Positions 34,110 through 43,863 are shown, counted from the stretch's first letter. The stretch: DNA of 64,000 bases from Sulfurimonas sp. HSL-1716 (GCF_039645975.1 NZ_CP147918.1:1922001-1986000), one strand, 5' to 3'. Translations and numbers: made by a program. Notes: generated from the letters alone by a model not told the origin.

Positions 34110-35231
34110 GACCGCCTCCCAGCTAAGCTTAAAACTGCTGCCTTGATTGAGTCTGGATTCTACTTCTATCTTTATACCCGCTTCGTCGCATATCTGTTTG
34201 ACGATACTGAGCCCCACGCCAAAACCGCCTGCGAGCTTAGAACCCCTCTCATAAAGATCAAATATCCTTTTTAAACTTTCCTGTTCGATACCGACACCCT
34301 CATCTTGTATGAGAAATCTGTTTTTTGTCAAAGTAAGCGTTATCCTTTTATCGGGCATAGAGTATTTTATGGCGTTTGAGAGAAGGTTCGAAAAAAGAAG
34401 CCTTGCCCTGTCTTCATCCATCTTCAAAAACGCATCTTCCATATGCAGGATAATAGCGATGTTCTTTGCAAGACAAAGCTCACTGTAAAATTCCACAACC
34501 TCTTTTATTATCTCTTTTAGATTTATTGTCCGTACTTCTTTTGATCTGTCCGAAAAGCTGAGATATGAAAGGGATCTGTATATGGTGTAGAGCTGTTTGG
34601 TGCTGATGGAGATATTTTTTAGTATCTTCTCGTCGTAAACACCTTTTTGCATCGCCCTTTTTGAGCTCATCTGCAGCGCGGTGACGGGAGTATTTAGCTC
34701 ATGAGAGATATCTTGGATAAACTGTTCGATCTGCAGGACTTTTTGATGGATCGGACGCATAAAAAGCTTCGCCAGTACAAACGAGATCAAAACTATCAGC
34801 AAAAATATGACCGTCATCACGGATAAGACCTCTTTTCTCAAAGAAAGCAGTTTTTTATGATATTCGTCCGTTTTGACCACGACATATCTGATATTCAGAT
34901 GTTCCTGAGGAGAGGTCGATGCTAAAAACGTATAGCCGTTTTCCTGAAAATAACTGTTTTGAAATACCCGCTTCTCATCCGTTCTTACCAAAAAATATTC
35001 ATACCCCTCTTCAAGTCTTGGAATTTTTAAAACAGTGCCGTGCATCTGTGCGTTGATGATAAGCCCGCTTATGGTATCGCTGTAGTGTTGCAGTTTATAG
35101 TAAACGGTGTTTTCCAATGCGTTTTTTTGAGCTTTATAGTACCAAAAACCCGACATCGCCAGAAATAAAAACGACGAACCGATGTATAGCAGTAAAAAAG
35201 ATGAAAAAGACCTTTTCTCTAACCTATTCAA
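34095..35231 (-). CDS. Sensor histidine kinase (second system)
   Basis: 378 residues: TM1 about 10-30, periplasmic region about 31-130, TM2 about 135-157, H-box FIQDISHELNTPVTALQM near residue 175, N-box LFSNLLSNAIKYS, and GVGIEQESLKRIF, GGFGVGLSIVKQI for ATP binding. It begins at TTG 35231 with AAGGG upstream, 8 bp inside the regulator gene. Position opposite a Cus-like efflux operon suggests it senses Cu(I) or Ag(I), like CusS; no conserved metal site was identified. Confidence 0.91.
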   Translation of the reverse strand: MNRLEKRSFSSFLLLYIGSSFLFLAMSGFWYYKAQKNALENTVYYKLQHYSDTISGLIINAQMHGTVLKIPRLEEGYEYFLVRTDEKRVFQNSYFQENGYTFLASTSPQEHLNIRYVVVKTDEYHKKLLSLRKEVLSVMTVIFLLIVLISFVLAKLFMRPIHQKVLQIEQFIQDISHELNTPVTALQMSSKRAMQKGVYDEKILKNISISTKQLYTIYRSLSYLSFSDRSKEVRTINLKEIIKEVVEFYSELCLAKNIAIILHMEDAFLKMDEDRARLLFSNLLSNAIKYSMPDKRITLTLTKNRFLIQDEGVGIEQESLKRIFDLYERGSKLAGGFGVGLSIVKQICDEAGIKIEVESRLNQGSSFKLSWEAVSDES

Positions 35232-35874
35232 ATCTGTACCCTTCGCCTCTTATATTTATGATATGCTCTTTACCCACATATTTTCGAAGCTCTTTTATAA
35301 GCGTACGCACTGCATCCGATGAGGGCAGATCATCATACTTCCAAAGATTTTGAAGTATCTCGTCCGTACTTACTACACGGTTCTTATGTTTGTAAAGATA
35401 GAGCAGAAGCTCACTCTCTTTGGCCGTCAGATGAAACAGGTGTTTTGAAGTTTTGAGGATATGCGTCTGGGTATTTAGCTCCATCTCTTCGCCTATAATC
35501 AGCGTTTGGTTCAATCCGAAATGCTTTTTAATGTTTTCTATACGGGCAGAAAGTTCCTCAAGCTCGAAGGGCTTTCGTATAAAATCGTTTCCTCCCGATG
35601 CGAACGCTTTTGTCAGATATTTCGTATCATGAAAAGCCGTTATAAAGATAGTCGGCGTCTCGTCATAAAAGCTCCGAAGTTCTCGCAACAGGGTCAATCC
35701 GTCTCCGTCCACGACGTTGATATCGAAAATATACAGATCGTACGAATTGTCTTCGCTGAGTCTGAGAGCTTCTTGCATACTGTACGTATGCGTCACGCTG
35801 TGTGATTCTTGCAGAAAATCTATCAGTATGTCCGATAAGACCGTATCGTCTTCTAGCAGTAAAATTTTCATCAT
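35224..35874 (-). CDS. OmpR-family response regulator (second system)
   Basis: 216 residues: receiver (about 1-115) with LLLEDDTVL, phosphoacceptor in IFDINVVDGDG, FITAFHD and IRKPFELEEL; winged helix with HLTAKESELLLYLYKHKNRV and the wing RGEGYRFE. Two ATGs (35874 and 35871) occur; TATAAT ends 5 nt before the first and no Shine-Dalgarno sequence is present. Divergent from the FixH/TolC/CusB/CusA-like operon, sharing a 47-71 bp control region with repeats. CusR-like function is inferred. Confidence 0.93.
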   Translation of the reverse strand: MMKILLLEDDTVLSDILIDFLQESHSVTHTYSMQEALRLSEDNSYDLYIFDINVVDGDGLTLLRELRSFYDETPTIFITAFHDTKYLTKAFASGGNDFIRKPFELEELSARIENIKKHFGLNQTLIIGEEMELNTQTHILKTSKHLFHLTAKESELLLYLYKHKNRVVSTDEILQNLWKYDDLPSSDAVRTLIKELRKYVGKEHIINIRGEGYRFE

Positions 35875-35879
35875 AAAGT

Positions 35880-35918
35880 ATTATAACTCACAAACTCCTC
35901 ACAAACCTCAAATATAAT
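35880..35918. promoter_or_regulatory. Divergent promoters with CTCACAAAC direct repeats
   Basis: CTCACAAAC occurs at 35887-35895 and 35898-35906, identical and 11 nt apart. To the right, TATAAT at 35913-35918 serves the efflux operon; to the left, minus-strand TATAAT at 35885-35880 serves the regulator. The repeats lie in the -35 area of both. This is a good candidate box for the adjacent response regulator. Confidence 0.7.
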
Positions 35919-35945
35919 TATATGAAAACAAAAAAAGGATTCGAT

Positions 35946-36317
35946 ATGAAAAAATTACTAAAAATATTTACGGCTCTTATCCTCACAGTAACGCTTCTTC
36001 AAGCCGCGGCTTTTGAAAAAACGGTACAAGGAGGCAAAACGGAGGTAACAATCAGTTCCGAAAAACCTCTCACTCCCGGTAGTAATACACTTCTTTTACA
36101 TCTAAAATACAAAGACGCAAAAGTAAAGGTCAAAGCATTCATGCCCGAGATGCCCGGGATGCCCCGCATGGAGCAAGAGGTAGAAGCAAAATCATTAGGA
36201 AACGGAAACTATGAAGCTCGTATAGATTTTTCTATGAGCGGAACCTGGCAGGTATGGATATACATCGCTCCTGCCGAAGGTAAAAAAGTGCGTATAAAAA
36301 CATCGCTTAATATCTAA
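35946..36317 (+). CDS. FixH/YtkA-like periplasmic protein
   Basis: 123 residues: signal peptide (about 1-20), then a beta-sandwich domain like FixH/YtkA, with TPGSNTLLLHLKYKDAKV, AFMPEMPGMPRMEQE (four methionines in eleven residues) and GTWQVWIYI. The Met-rich loop is a likely soft-metal ligand. ATG 35946 is preceded by AAAGGA at six bases, so the ATG at 35922 is not used. It is first in a four-gene efflux operon; perhaps a copper/silver chaperone for it. Confidence 0.78.
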   Translation: MKKLLKIFTALILTVTLLQAAAFEKTVQGGKTEVTISSEKPLTPGSNTLLLHLKYKDAKVKVKAFMPEMPGMPRMEQEVEAKSLGNGNYEARIDFSMSGTWQVWIYIAPAEGKKVRIKTSLNI

Positions 36318-36325
36318 AGAAGCAG

Positions 36326-37519
36326 ATGATGAAAACGTTTCTGTCTTTACTTTTTCTGATGTCTTTGCTGCAAGGCGATACCCTTGAGGGTATCATAGAG
36401 TACAGTTTGAACCATCATGGTTCTTTAAAAAGTATACAGGAGCGTCTTTCTGCTGTCGAAAATGAAAAAAACCGTGCCAGAAACTTTTCCAATCCCGACA
36501 TCTCTTTTACCGTAAGCGACATACAGTTCGACAACCCTTCTGATCGTACACTCGAACCGATGCAGTTCAGTGCCGTGAACATCAAACAAAAGATTCCCTA
36601 TTTCGGCAAAAGAGATGCTCAAGAGCAGAAGGTCGATTCTAAAAAAAGATTTTTGGATATGAGTCTTGAAAATCTAAGATCTGAGCTGAAAAAAGAGATA
36701 CGAATAACGGCCTATTCGCTCTGGGATGTCCAAAAACAGCTTGGTATCTTAGATTCTTATATCAACATCACAAACCAAAACATTGCACTGGACGAAGCCT
36801 ACAACATCACTTCAAGCAACACCCATCTGGCACTGATGTCGGCAAAGCTCGCCCTTAGCGATCTTATGATCAAAAAAAGCTCTCTACAGACTCTCAAAAA
36901 CTCGCTTTATGAAAAACTCTCTTATCTTGCGGGCAGAAAAGTTAAAACTCTGGACATATCTTTGAGTGTGGATAAACCGCAGAACCTTACGTTTTATGAG
37001 AACAGAGTGCTCGATTCAAGCGCCCTGCATGTAAGGGATGCAGAAGTAGAGATACAAAAAGCGGATCTTCACATAAAAGAGCTTGCTGAGAAGATCGATC
37101 CTTATATACAAGCCGGGTATTACTACAGAGAAAATCATCCGGATTATGCGACCGTGACCGTCGGTGCATCACTGCCGCTATACGGCAGTGAAAAAGAGAG
37201 CCGCGAAGAAGCAAGAAAGCTGCTTCTTGCAAAAAGTTCGCAAAGAAATGACTTAAAAGAAAAGCTGGTCTCCCGTATCGCACAGCTTTACGAAAATCTG
37301 CAAAAGAACTACAAAGTATACAAGATCATAACAGATCAATCCATGCCGCAGATAGAACATCTTTTCGAGCTTGTCGACAGTTCGGTAAAAAGCGGCGACA
37401 CGCTTTTTGAGTATATCGATATGCTGGGCAAAAAGCTTAAACTCGAAGAACAGCTTATACAGGTGACGGCCGAATTCAATAAAACCAAAGCATCTCTTGA
37501 TGCACTGACGGGAGAATGA
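36326..37519 (+). CDS. TolC-family outer-membrane channel
   Basis: 397 residues with a signal peptide (1-18) and long alternating helices and strands typical of the TolC/CusC group, with an internal repeat of helix pairs. KQKIPYFGKRDAQ near residue 90 matches the CusC-like equatorial region. It would form the outer-membrane exit duct for the RND pump encoded downstream. ATG 36326 (or 36329) lies 8 bp after the FixH-like gene; its stop overlaps the next ORF. Confidence 0.88.
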   Translation: MMKTFLSLLFLMSLLQGDTLEGIIEYSLNHHGSLKSIQERLSAVENEKNRARNFSNPDISFTVSDIQFDNPSDRTLEPMQFSAVNIKQKIPYFGKRDAQEQKVDSKKRFLDMSLENLRSELKKEIRITAYSLWDVQKQLGILDSYINITNQNIALDEAYNITSSNTHLALMSAKLALSDLMIKKSSLQTLKNSLYEKLSYLAGRKVKTLDISLSVDKPQNLTFYENRVLDSSALHVRDAEVEIQKADLHIKELAEKIDPYIQAGYYYRENHPDYATVTVGASLPLYGSEKESREEARKLLLAKSSQRNDLKEKLVSRIAQLYENLQKNYKVYKIITDQSMPQIEHLFELVDSSVKSGDTLFEYIDMLGKKLKLEEQLIQVTAEFNKTKASLDALTGE

Positions 37520-37521
37520 TT

Positions 37522-38508
37522 ATGAAAATACTGACGATCCTACTTCTTTTATACACTTTTTTGTTCTCAAAAGAGGTAACGGTAAAACAGCTTTTTAACG
37601 TCCAGACCGTAAAAGTAAAAAAAACTGAGAGTTCACAGACTAAAAAGTATTACGGCTACATAAAAGAGAACGATTCCAATATCTATGACGTAACACCGAG
37701 ATTCGGCGGATATATCGAAGATCTTAAAGTTGACAAGCGTTATGAATATGTCAAAAAAGGTGCTCTTTTGGCAACAGTCTACTCGCCGGAGGTCCTACGT
37801 GCAAAAGAGGAGTACCTAAACACTTTAAAATATATACGAAAGATCCCCAACAAAGCGATGCTTGAAAGTGCCAAAGAGAAGCTTCTGCTTCTGGGCGTTT
37901 CCGCACAAGAGGTCGACGATATAAAGATCGACTGCAAAGTATCGCGACATACGAACATCTACGCGCCTGCAAGCGGCTATATATTTGAAAAAAATATCGT
38001 AAAAGGTTCTGCATTTTCGATGAAACAAAAGCTTTTTACCATCGTAAATCTAAAAGACGTATGGGCGGAAATCTCGATCATGCCTCAAGATATCCCTCTT
38101 ATTCCAAAATTTACGGATTTTAAAGTAGTTTCTCCGGTAGGAGATTTCAAAGCATATAAGGAAAATCTCTACCCGATGCTGAGCAAAAAAGACGCTCTCT
38201 CGATTCTAAGGCTCGATGTTAAAAACAAAGACGATGCACTGCTTCCAAATATGTACGTGACCGTAATAGCAAAAATGAAACAAAAAAGCTATCTCACGCT
38301 TCCATCGACCGCTGTCATCTTTAAGAACAAAAAATACTATGTCTTTATAAAAGGTGAATATGAAGGAGAATACGAACCAAAAAGCGTGGATGCAAAAGAA
38401 CTGAATGCACAGACATACATCGTAAAAGGTCTCAATGAAGGTGATGAAGTCGTAAACAACGCTCTGTTTATGATGGACAGCGACGCACAGATAAACGGGC
38501 TGTATTAG
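37522..38508 (+). CDS. RND efflux periplasmic adaptor (CusB-like)
   Basis: 328 residues: signal peptide (1-14), barrel and lipoyl halves around a helical hairpin (about 85-125), membrane-proximal domain at the end. DVTPRFGGYIEDLKVDK and IYAPASGYIFEKNIVKGS mark the lipoyl halves. It bridges the inner-membrane CusA-like pump and the TolC-like channel. ATG 37522 is chosen because GGGAG is 7 nt before it; ATG 37516 is too close. No N-terminal Met metal site was identified. Confidence 0.9.
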   Translation: MKILTILLLLYTFLFSKEVTVKQLFNVQTVKVKKTESSQTKKYYGYIKENDSNIYDVTPRFGGYIEDLKVDKRYEYVKKGALLATVYSPEVLRAKEEYLNTLKYIRKIPNKAMLESAKEKLLLLGVSAQEVDDIKIDCKVSRHTNIYAPASGYIFEKNIVKGSAFSMKQKLFTIVNLKDVWAEISIMPQDIPLIPKFTDFKVVSPVGDFKAYKENLYPMLSKKDALSILRLDVKNKDDALLPNMYVTVIAKMKQKSYLTLPSTAVIFKNKKYYVFIKGEYEGEYEPKSVDAKELNAQTYIVKGLNEGDEVVNNALFMMDSDAQINGLY

Positions 38509-38517
38509 GAGTCTATG

Positions 38518-41500
38518 ATGATCGAAAAACTGATAGGATTCAGCGTCAAAAACAGATTTTTACTTCTGACTTTTACACTTGTACTCATTGGAAGCTCGAT
38601 CTGGTCGATGAGAAACACCTCTCTTGACGCACTTCCGGATATCTCTCCCCCACAAGTCATACTGCAGCTAAAATGGGCGGGACAATCACCCGACATCATA
38701 GACAGGCAGGGTACTTACCCGATCATCACCGCCCTTCTTTCCACACCGGGCGTAAAAACGGTCAGAGGATTTTCAAGCTATGAGAACGCCCTTGTCTATA
38801 TCATCTTTAAAGAGGGCAGCGACATCTACGAAGCCAGAAGCAGAGTTCTCGAGCAGCTTTCATCCATAGGTTCCACTCTGCCAAAAAGTCTGCATGTTTC
38901 TCTTGGACCCGATGCAAGCGGCGTAGGCTGGGTATATGAATATGCTTTGTCCTCTAAAACCAAGAACCTCTCTGAACTGAGGACTCTGCAGGATTACTAT
39001 TACAAAAATGCTCTTTTAGGCGTTGACGGAGTAAGCGAAGTAGCGGCCGTAGGCGGATTCATACCGACGTATCAAGTAAGCATAAACAACGACATGCTCG
39101 TGCGCTACAATCTAGGGATACAGGACGTTGTAAAAATACTCAAAAAAAATAACGATAACACGGGTGGACGCATAGTCGTAAAAAACGGTTATGAATGGAT
39201 GGTACAGGCAGAAGGCTATGTAAAGGACCTAAATGATATAAGGAACCTCGTCATAACCGAAAAAAACGGCACGCCTCTTACCCTCGGAGACATAGCAAGA
39301 GTGGAAAAAGTTCCGGCAAGCAGACGCGGTATCGCCGATCTTGACGGCAAAGGAGAAGTCGTCGGCGGAATAGTCATAGTCAGATACGGCGCAGATGTCT
39401 ACAAAACCATACAAAACGTAAAAAAAAGACTGAGCCAGCTTCAAGTCGAGGGGGTGAAGGTGACAACGGTCTATGATCGCTCCGGCTTGATAGATAAAGC
39501 GGTGGATACACTGAAACATACGCTTTTTGAAGAGTCTCTCATAGTTATTGTCGTCATCGCGCTGTTTTTGATGCATCTAAGAAGTTCGCTTATCGTACTT
39601 ATCATCCTGCCCATCACGATCGGTATGACATTTTTGCTTATGAAGCTCTTTGGTATCGGTTCGAACATCATGAGTCTTGGAGGTATCGCGATCGCGATCG
39701 GTGCGATGGTCGATGCGTCCATCATCATGATAGAAAATGCGCATCAGACACTTCACAAACTGCAGACAACAGGCGAAATAGGTAAACAAGAGAGAATCGA
39801 CGCCATCATAAAGTCCTCTCAGCTCGTCGGACGTCCCATCTTTTTTGCGCTTATCCTGGTCGTCGTCTCCTTTCTTCCCATCTTCTCTTTGACGGGACAG
39901 GAGGGGATGCTATTTACGCCTCTGGCATTTACCAAAACTTTTGCAATGAGTGCGGGAGCGATACTCTCCATCACTCTTGTACCCGTACTGATGATCTACT
40001 TTTTGGGAGGGAAAATACCTTCGGAAGAAAAAAACATCTTAAACAAAATTTTTACCTATATCTATCGTCCTCTGCTTACTTACGGATTAAAATTCAAATA
40101 TATCGTTTTAGTCCTGCTTTTTGCCTCGCTGGCTTACATGTACCCTCTTTTTAATTCTTTAAAATGGGAGTTTATGCCGACTCTCAACGAAGAGACGTTC
40201 ATGTATATGCCCGTGACCCCGTATGGAACCAGCATCGATATGAGCAAAGAACTCACACAAAGAACCGACAAGATACTTAAAAGTTTCCCCGAAGTAAACA
40301 CCGTCTTTGGAAAAGGGGGACGAGCAGATACGGCAACGGATCCCGCTCCTCTTGGAATGCTTGAAACCATCATCACTTTTAAACCGCAAAACGAATGGCC
40401 AAAAGGAATGACATACAAAAAACTTCAAGACGAGATGGAAAACGCCTTGCATGTACCGGGGCTTGTCAACTCCTGGACATATCCCATCAAAGGGCGTATA
40501 GATATGCTTTTAAGCGGTATCCGCACACCCATAGGAATAAAACTCTACGGCGACGATGCAAAAAAACTGCAGCTCTATGCGGGAGAGATAGAACAAAAGC
40601 TCAAAGCACAGAAGATGACGATGTCCGTTTTTGCAGACAAGACCACTGCCGGATACTATTTAAATATAGACATAAACGAAGAGGCACTCAAAAGATATGC
40701 TCTCACCAAAGAGGCTCTGCTTGATTACACATCTTTTGCCGTAGGCGGTGCAAAAATATCGACGATGTACAAAGGTCTTGAACGCTATTCGATAACAATG
40801 AGACTTGAGGATAACGAAAGAGATTCCCTTGATTCCATCAAAAATATCATGATAAAGACGCCTCTTGGTTTCGTACCTTTGTCGACCTTTGCGAATATCT
40901 CCTACAAAGAGAGCCCCTCCATCATAAAAAGCGAGATGGCGATGCCCGTCACCTATATTTATATCACGCCCAAAGACGGAGTGAGTTCTTCTGAATATAA
41001 AAAGATGGCACAAAAGGTTTTAAAAAACATCAAACTTCCAGGCGGCTATTATACGGAATTTGCCGGAGAAAGCGAGTATCTAGAATCTGCGATGGCAAAG
41101 ATAATCTGGATAATCCCGGCAGTCACCCTTATCGTACTGCTTCTGATCTACTTTGCACTAAAAGATATCATAGCATCGCTTATCGTATTTTTCACTCTTC
41201 CTTTTGCGCTTCTTGGCGGACTTATATATATGGATATGCTGCATTTTAGCATGAGCATAGCCGTGATCGTAGGGTTTCTCGCACTTCTTGGTATCGCATC
41301 GGAATCTGCTATAGTGATGATCGTCTATCTGCAGCAAAGCGTCAAAAATTCTCTGCAAAAAAACTCCGAAGCTTTCAGCGCAGCCAATCTGAAAGACGCC
41401 ATATATGACGGCGCGCTAAGAAGACTCCGTCCTAAGCTTATGACGGTTTTTGCCATCATTGCCGGTCTTTTGCCCATTATGTACTCTCAAGGCGTGGGCA

Positions 41501-41625
41501 GCGAGATCATGCAGCGCATTGCAGCACCTATGATCGGAGGGATTATCACCTCTTCGGTACTGAGTCTGGTCATCATTCCGATACTATATGAAATTTACAT
41601 AAAACAAAGATATCTTAAAAGATAA
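38518..41625 (+). CDS. Heavy-metal RND efflux pump (CusA-like)
   Basis: 1035 residues, 12 transmembrane helices with two large periplasmic loops; heavy-metal efflux family of RND pumps. Signatures: LDALPDISPPQVILQLKWAG, GIAIAIGAMVDASIIMIENA and YDGALRRLRPKLMTV. GRIDML, with Met663, matches the Met-containing segment of E. coli CusA that binds Cu(I)/Ag(I). It expels metal using the proton gradient, with the adaptor and TolC-like proteins encoded upstream. ATG 38518 has the better AGGAG spacing (six bases). Specificity is inferred. Confidence 0.92.
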   Translation: MIEKLIGFSVKNRFLLLTFTLVLIGSSIWSMRNTSLDALPDISPPQVILQLKWAGQSPDIIDRQGTYPIITALLSTPGVKTVRGFSSYENALVYIIFKEGSDIYEARSRVLEQLSSIGSTLPKSLHVSLGPDASGVGWVYEYALSSKTKNLSELRTLQDYYYKNALLGVDGVSEVAAVGGFIPTYQVSINNDMLVRYNLGIQDVVKILKKNNDNTGGRIVVKNGYEWMVQAEGYVKDLNDIRNLVITEKNGTPLTLGDIARVEKVPASRRGIADLDGKGEVVGGIVIVRYGADVYKTIQNVKKRLSQLQVEGVKVTTVYDRSGLIDKAVDTLKHTLFEESLIVIVVIALFLMHLRSSLIVLIILPITIGMTFLLMKLFGIGSNIMSLGGIAIAIGAMVDASIIMIENAHQTLHKLQTTGEIGKQERIDAIIKSSQLVGRPIFFALILVVVSFLPIFSLTGQEGMLFTPLAFTKTFAMSAGAILSITLVPVLMIYFLGGKIPSEEKNILNKIFTYIYRPLLTYGLKFKYIVLVLLFASLAYMYPLFNSLKWEFMPTLNEETFMYMPVTPYGTSIDMSKELTQRTDKILKSFPEVNTVFGKGGRADTATDPAPLGMLETIITFKPQNEWPKGMTYKKLQDEMENALHVPGLVNSWTYPIKGRIDMLLSGIRTPIGIKLYGDDAKKLQLYAGEIEQKLKAQKMTMSVFADKTTAGYYLNIDINEEALKRYALTKEALLDYTSFAVGGAKISTMYKGLERYSITMRLEDNERDSLDSIKNIMIKTPLGFVPLSTFANISYKESPSIIKSEMAMPVTYIYITPKDGVSSSEYKKMAQKVLKNIKLPGGYYTEFAGESEYLESAMAKIIWIIPAVTLIVLLLIYFALKDIIASLIVFFTLPFALLGGLIYMDMLHFSMSIAVIVGFLALLGIASESAIVMIVYLQQSVKNSLQKNSEAFSAANLKDAIYDGALRRLRPKLMTVFAIIAGLLPIMYSQGVGSEIMQRIAAPMIGGIITSSVLSLVIIPILYEIYIKQRYLKR

Positions 41626-41639
41626 CTTTGTGCATCAGA

Positions 41640-42458
41640 TCATTTGGACAAAACAGATCTGTGTCTGAGCTTCTCTTTGTCCTCATACATCAAAGAATCT
41701 ATGACGGTTAAAATATCTTGAAAATTGTCATTCTTTTTAAACGGCGTTATACCGTAAGAGTAACTGGTACGAAAACTGTTCTCTTTAAATTTCAGCTCTT
41801 TTTTCATGATAAGCTCTCTGTTTTTATGCATGATGTCTTCTACATTTTTTAACGACAGCGTATCGTCAAAGATAAGCAAAAACTCGTCACCGCCGTAGCG
41901 TATCAGATCCCCTTTTGTCTTTTTGAGGTGCATTGCCGCGAATTCAAGGACCTTGTCTCCTGCGATATGTCCGTAGTTATCGTTTATATCTTTAAAATAG
42001 TTCATATCTATGAGTACAATGATCCCGCCGTAATTGAAATGTTCGCTGCCGTTGATATATTTAGTATACAGCCATTGTCTGTTGTTGGCTTTTGTCAAAG
42101 TATCCGTAAAAACGGATTTTTTAAGTTTTTCGACCTCTTTGCGAAGAGAGGTCATCTCTTTTACCACCTCTTCAAGTCTGTTTTCATCTTTATTTTGGAT
42201 AGCGGAAATAGCTTCTTTCGTGCTGTTGTCGAGTTTTGCTATGTTTGACGAGGTGTTTTCCTGAATGCTGTTTATCATAGAAACTCTTTCATCGAGTATC
42301 TTGTTTATCAGCTGCTCTTCATCATCAAGTTTTATATCATGTTTTAGCAGCAGATTCGTAAAAAGGGCTTTGTATAAAAGAGGCGGAGCGATGTCGATAT
42401 CCGTCAACTGGTATTTTACTTCATTTGTAATTTCCGTCAGCTCTTTTTTGTTTTTCAT
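41640..42458 (-). CDS. Diguanylate cyclase (GGDEF domain)
   Basis: 272 residues. The N-terminal half (1-115) is helical, with a coiled coil near KEMTSLRKEVEKLKKS and no known sensor fold. The C-terminal GGDEF domain (about 118-272) holds TDTLTKANNRQWLY, VLIDMNYFKDINDNYGH and the active site RYGGDEFLLIF. It makes c-di-GMP from two GTP; the RxxD inhibitory site is not evident. ATG 42458 is chosen over TTG 42485 on ribosome-binding fit. It lies downstream of glcD in the pgbA-like-glcD operon. Confidence 0.9.
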   Translation of the reverse strand: MKNKKELTEITNEVKYQLTDIDIAPPLLYKALFTNLLLKHDIKLDDEEQLINKILDERVSMINSIQENTSSNIAKLDNSTKEAISAIQNKDENRLEEVVKEMTSLRKEVEKLKKSVFTDTLTKANNRQWLYTKYINGSEHFNYGGIIVLIDMNYFKDINDNYGHIAGDKVLEFAAMHLKKTKGDLIRYGGDEFLLIFDDTLSLKNVEDIMHKNRELIMKKELKFKENSFRTSYSYGITPFKKNDNFQDILTVIDSLMYEDKEKLRHRSVLSK

Positions 42459-42477
42459 CACATATCCGTTATTATCT

Positions 42478-43863
42478 TTAATCAAGCCCCATTTTCGAAG
42501 GGTTGAGTATATTATTTGGATCGAACGCTTTTTTTATCGATCTAAAAAGGTTCATCTCAGCATCGGTAAAAGCCATATGCATATACGGTGCCTTTGCCAG
42601 ACCTATCCCATGTTCGCCGCTCAGTGTTCCGCCTAAGTCTATTGTAGCCTGAAATACCTCTTCAATAGCTTTATAAGCGATCTTTACCTGCTCTGGGTCT
42701 TTGCCGTCGACCATGACGTTTGTATGCACGTTTCCGTCTCCCGTATGTCCGAAGCAGGGAATCTTCACGTTATATTTATCGGCAATCGCATAAAACTTCT
42801 CAAGCAGTGCAGGAAGAGCCGAACGGGGAACCGTTACGTCCTCGTTTAGTTTTTTGCTTCCGTAAACACTGAGTGACGGCGATGCGTTACGTCTGGCAAA
42901 CCAAAGATCCGCCGCTTCGGCTTTTGTCTGAGCAACTTTAAACTCGCTGCATCCGTTTTCACGGAAGACCTTTTCTATCTGTGCAAGCTGAAAATCAAGA
43001 TCGTCTTCCATATTCGCGTCGACATCGGTTACCAAAATAGCTCCTGCATCAACGGGAAGTCCTTTTTGGAATGTCTGCTCCACCGCGCGGATGGTAAGAT
43101 TGTCCAAAAACTCCATCGCAACGGGAGTCACACCGCTTGCCATCGTCTTATAGACGGCTTCCATAGCCTGATGCACGCTGTCAAATATCCCCATGGCAGT
43201 CTTTGTGAGCTTGGGCTTTGAAAGAAGTTTCAAAGTTATCTCCGTAGTAACGGCCAGCGTTCCCTCAGAAGCTATCAAAATTCCCGTTATGTTATACCCT
43301 GCGACGTCCTTGATGGTTTTTTTGCCTGCTTTTATGATATCGCCGTTGGCCAAAACGGCACGCATCGCCATCACGTAATCTTTCGTGATGCCGTATTTCG
43401 CCGCACGCATCCCTCCTGCGTTTTCACTCACATTTCCGCCGATCGTCGAATAATCCTGACTTGCCGGATCGGGCGGATAAAAAAGTCCCACCTCTTCGAC
43501 CGCGCGCTGCAGCTCCATATTTATGACGCCCGGCTGAACCACCGCGACCATGTTCTGCATATCGATCTCGAGGATCTTGTTCATATGTTTTTCCATAGCA
43601 AGCACGATGCCTCCGCTGCTTGGAAGAGCCCCGCCAGTAAAACCGCTGCCGGCTCCGCGGGGAACTATAATGATTTTGTGTTCGTTGCAGTATTTTAAAA
43701 TATCGCTGACATCTTGTTCATGACGGGGAAAGATGACCGCATCAGGCTCGAAACGCTCGCGGGTCGCGTCGTAGGAATACGCCAAAAGATGTGCTTTGTC
43801 GCTGTAGATATTCTCTTTTCCTACAATATTTGCAAAGTTTTCTAAGTGTTTTTGATCTATCAC
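42478..43863 (-). CDS. glcD: FAD-linked oxidase, GlcD-like (glycolate/D-lactate dehydrogenase)
   Basis: 461 residues of the GlcD/D-lactate dehydrogenase family: FAD-binding PRGAGSGFTGGALPSSGG, DPASQDYSTIGGNVSENAGG, KDVAGYNITGIL and ASEGTLAVTTEI, and the C-terminal PCFGHTGDGNVHTN and SGEHGIGLAK. It oxidises a 2-hydroxy acid, passing electrons to quinone; glycolate versus D-lactate cannot be decided from sequence. It overlaps the PgbA-like stop by 4 bp; this pair is also adjacent in Helicobacter and Campylobacter. Confidence 0.93.
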   Translation of the reverse strand: MIDQKHLENFANIVGKENIYSDKAHLLAYSYDATRERFEPDAVIFPRHEQDVSDILKYCNEHKIIIVPRGAGSGFTGGALPSSGGIVLAMEKHMNKILEIDMQNMVAVVQPGVINMELQRAVEEVGLFYPPDPASQDYSTIGGNVSENAGGMRAAKYGITKDYVMAMRAVLANGDIIKAGKKTIKDVAGYNITGILIASEGTLAVTTEITLKLLSKPKLTKTAMGIFDSVHQAMEAVYKTMASGVTPVAMEFLDNLTIRAVEQTFQKGLPVDAGAILVTDVDANMEDDLDFQLAQIEKVFRENGCSEFKVAQTKAEAADLWFARRNASPSLSVYGSKKLNEDVTVPRSALPALLEKFYAIADKYNVKIPCFGHTGDGNVHTNVMVDGKDPEQVKIAYKAIEEVFQATIDLGGTLSGEHGIGLAKAPYMHMAFTDAEMNLFRSIKKAFDPNNILNPSKMGLD

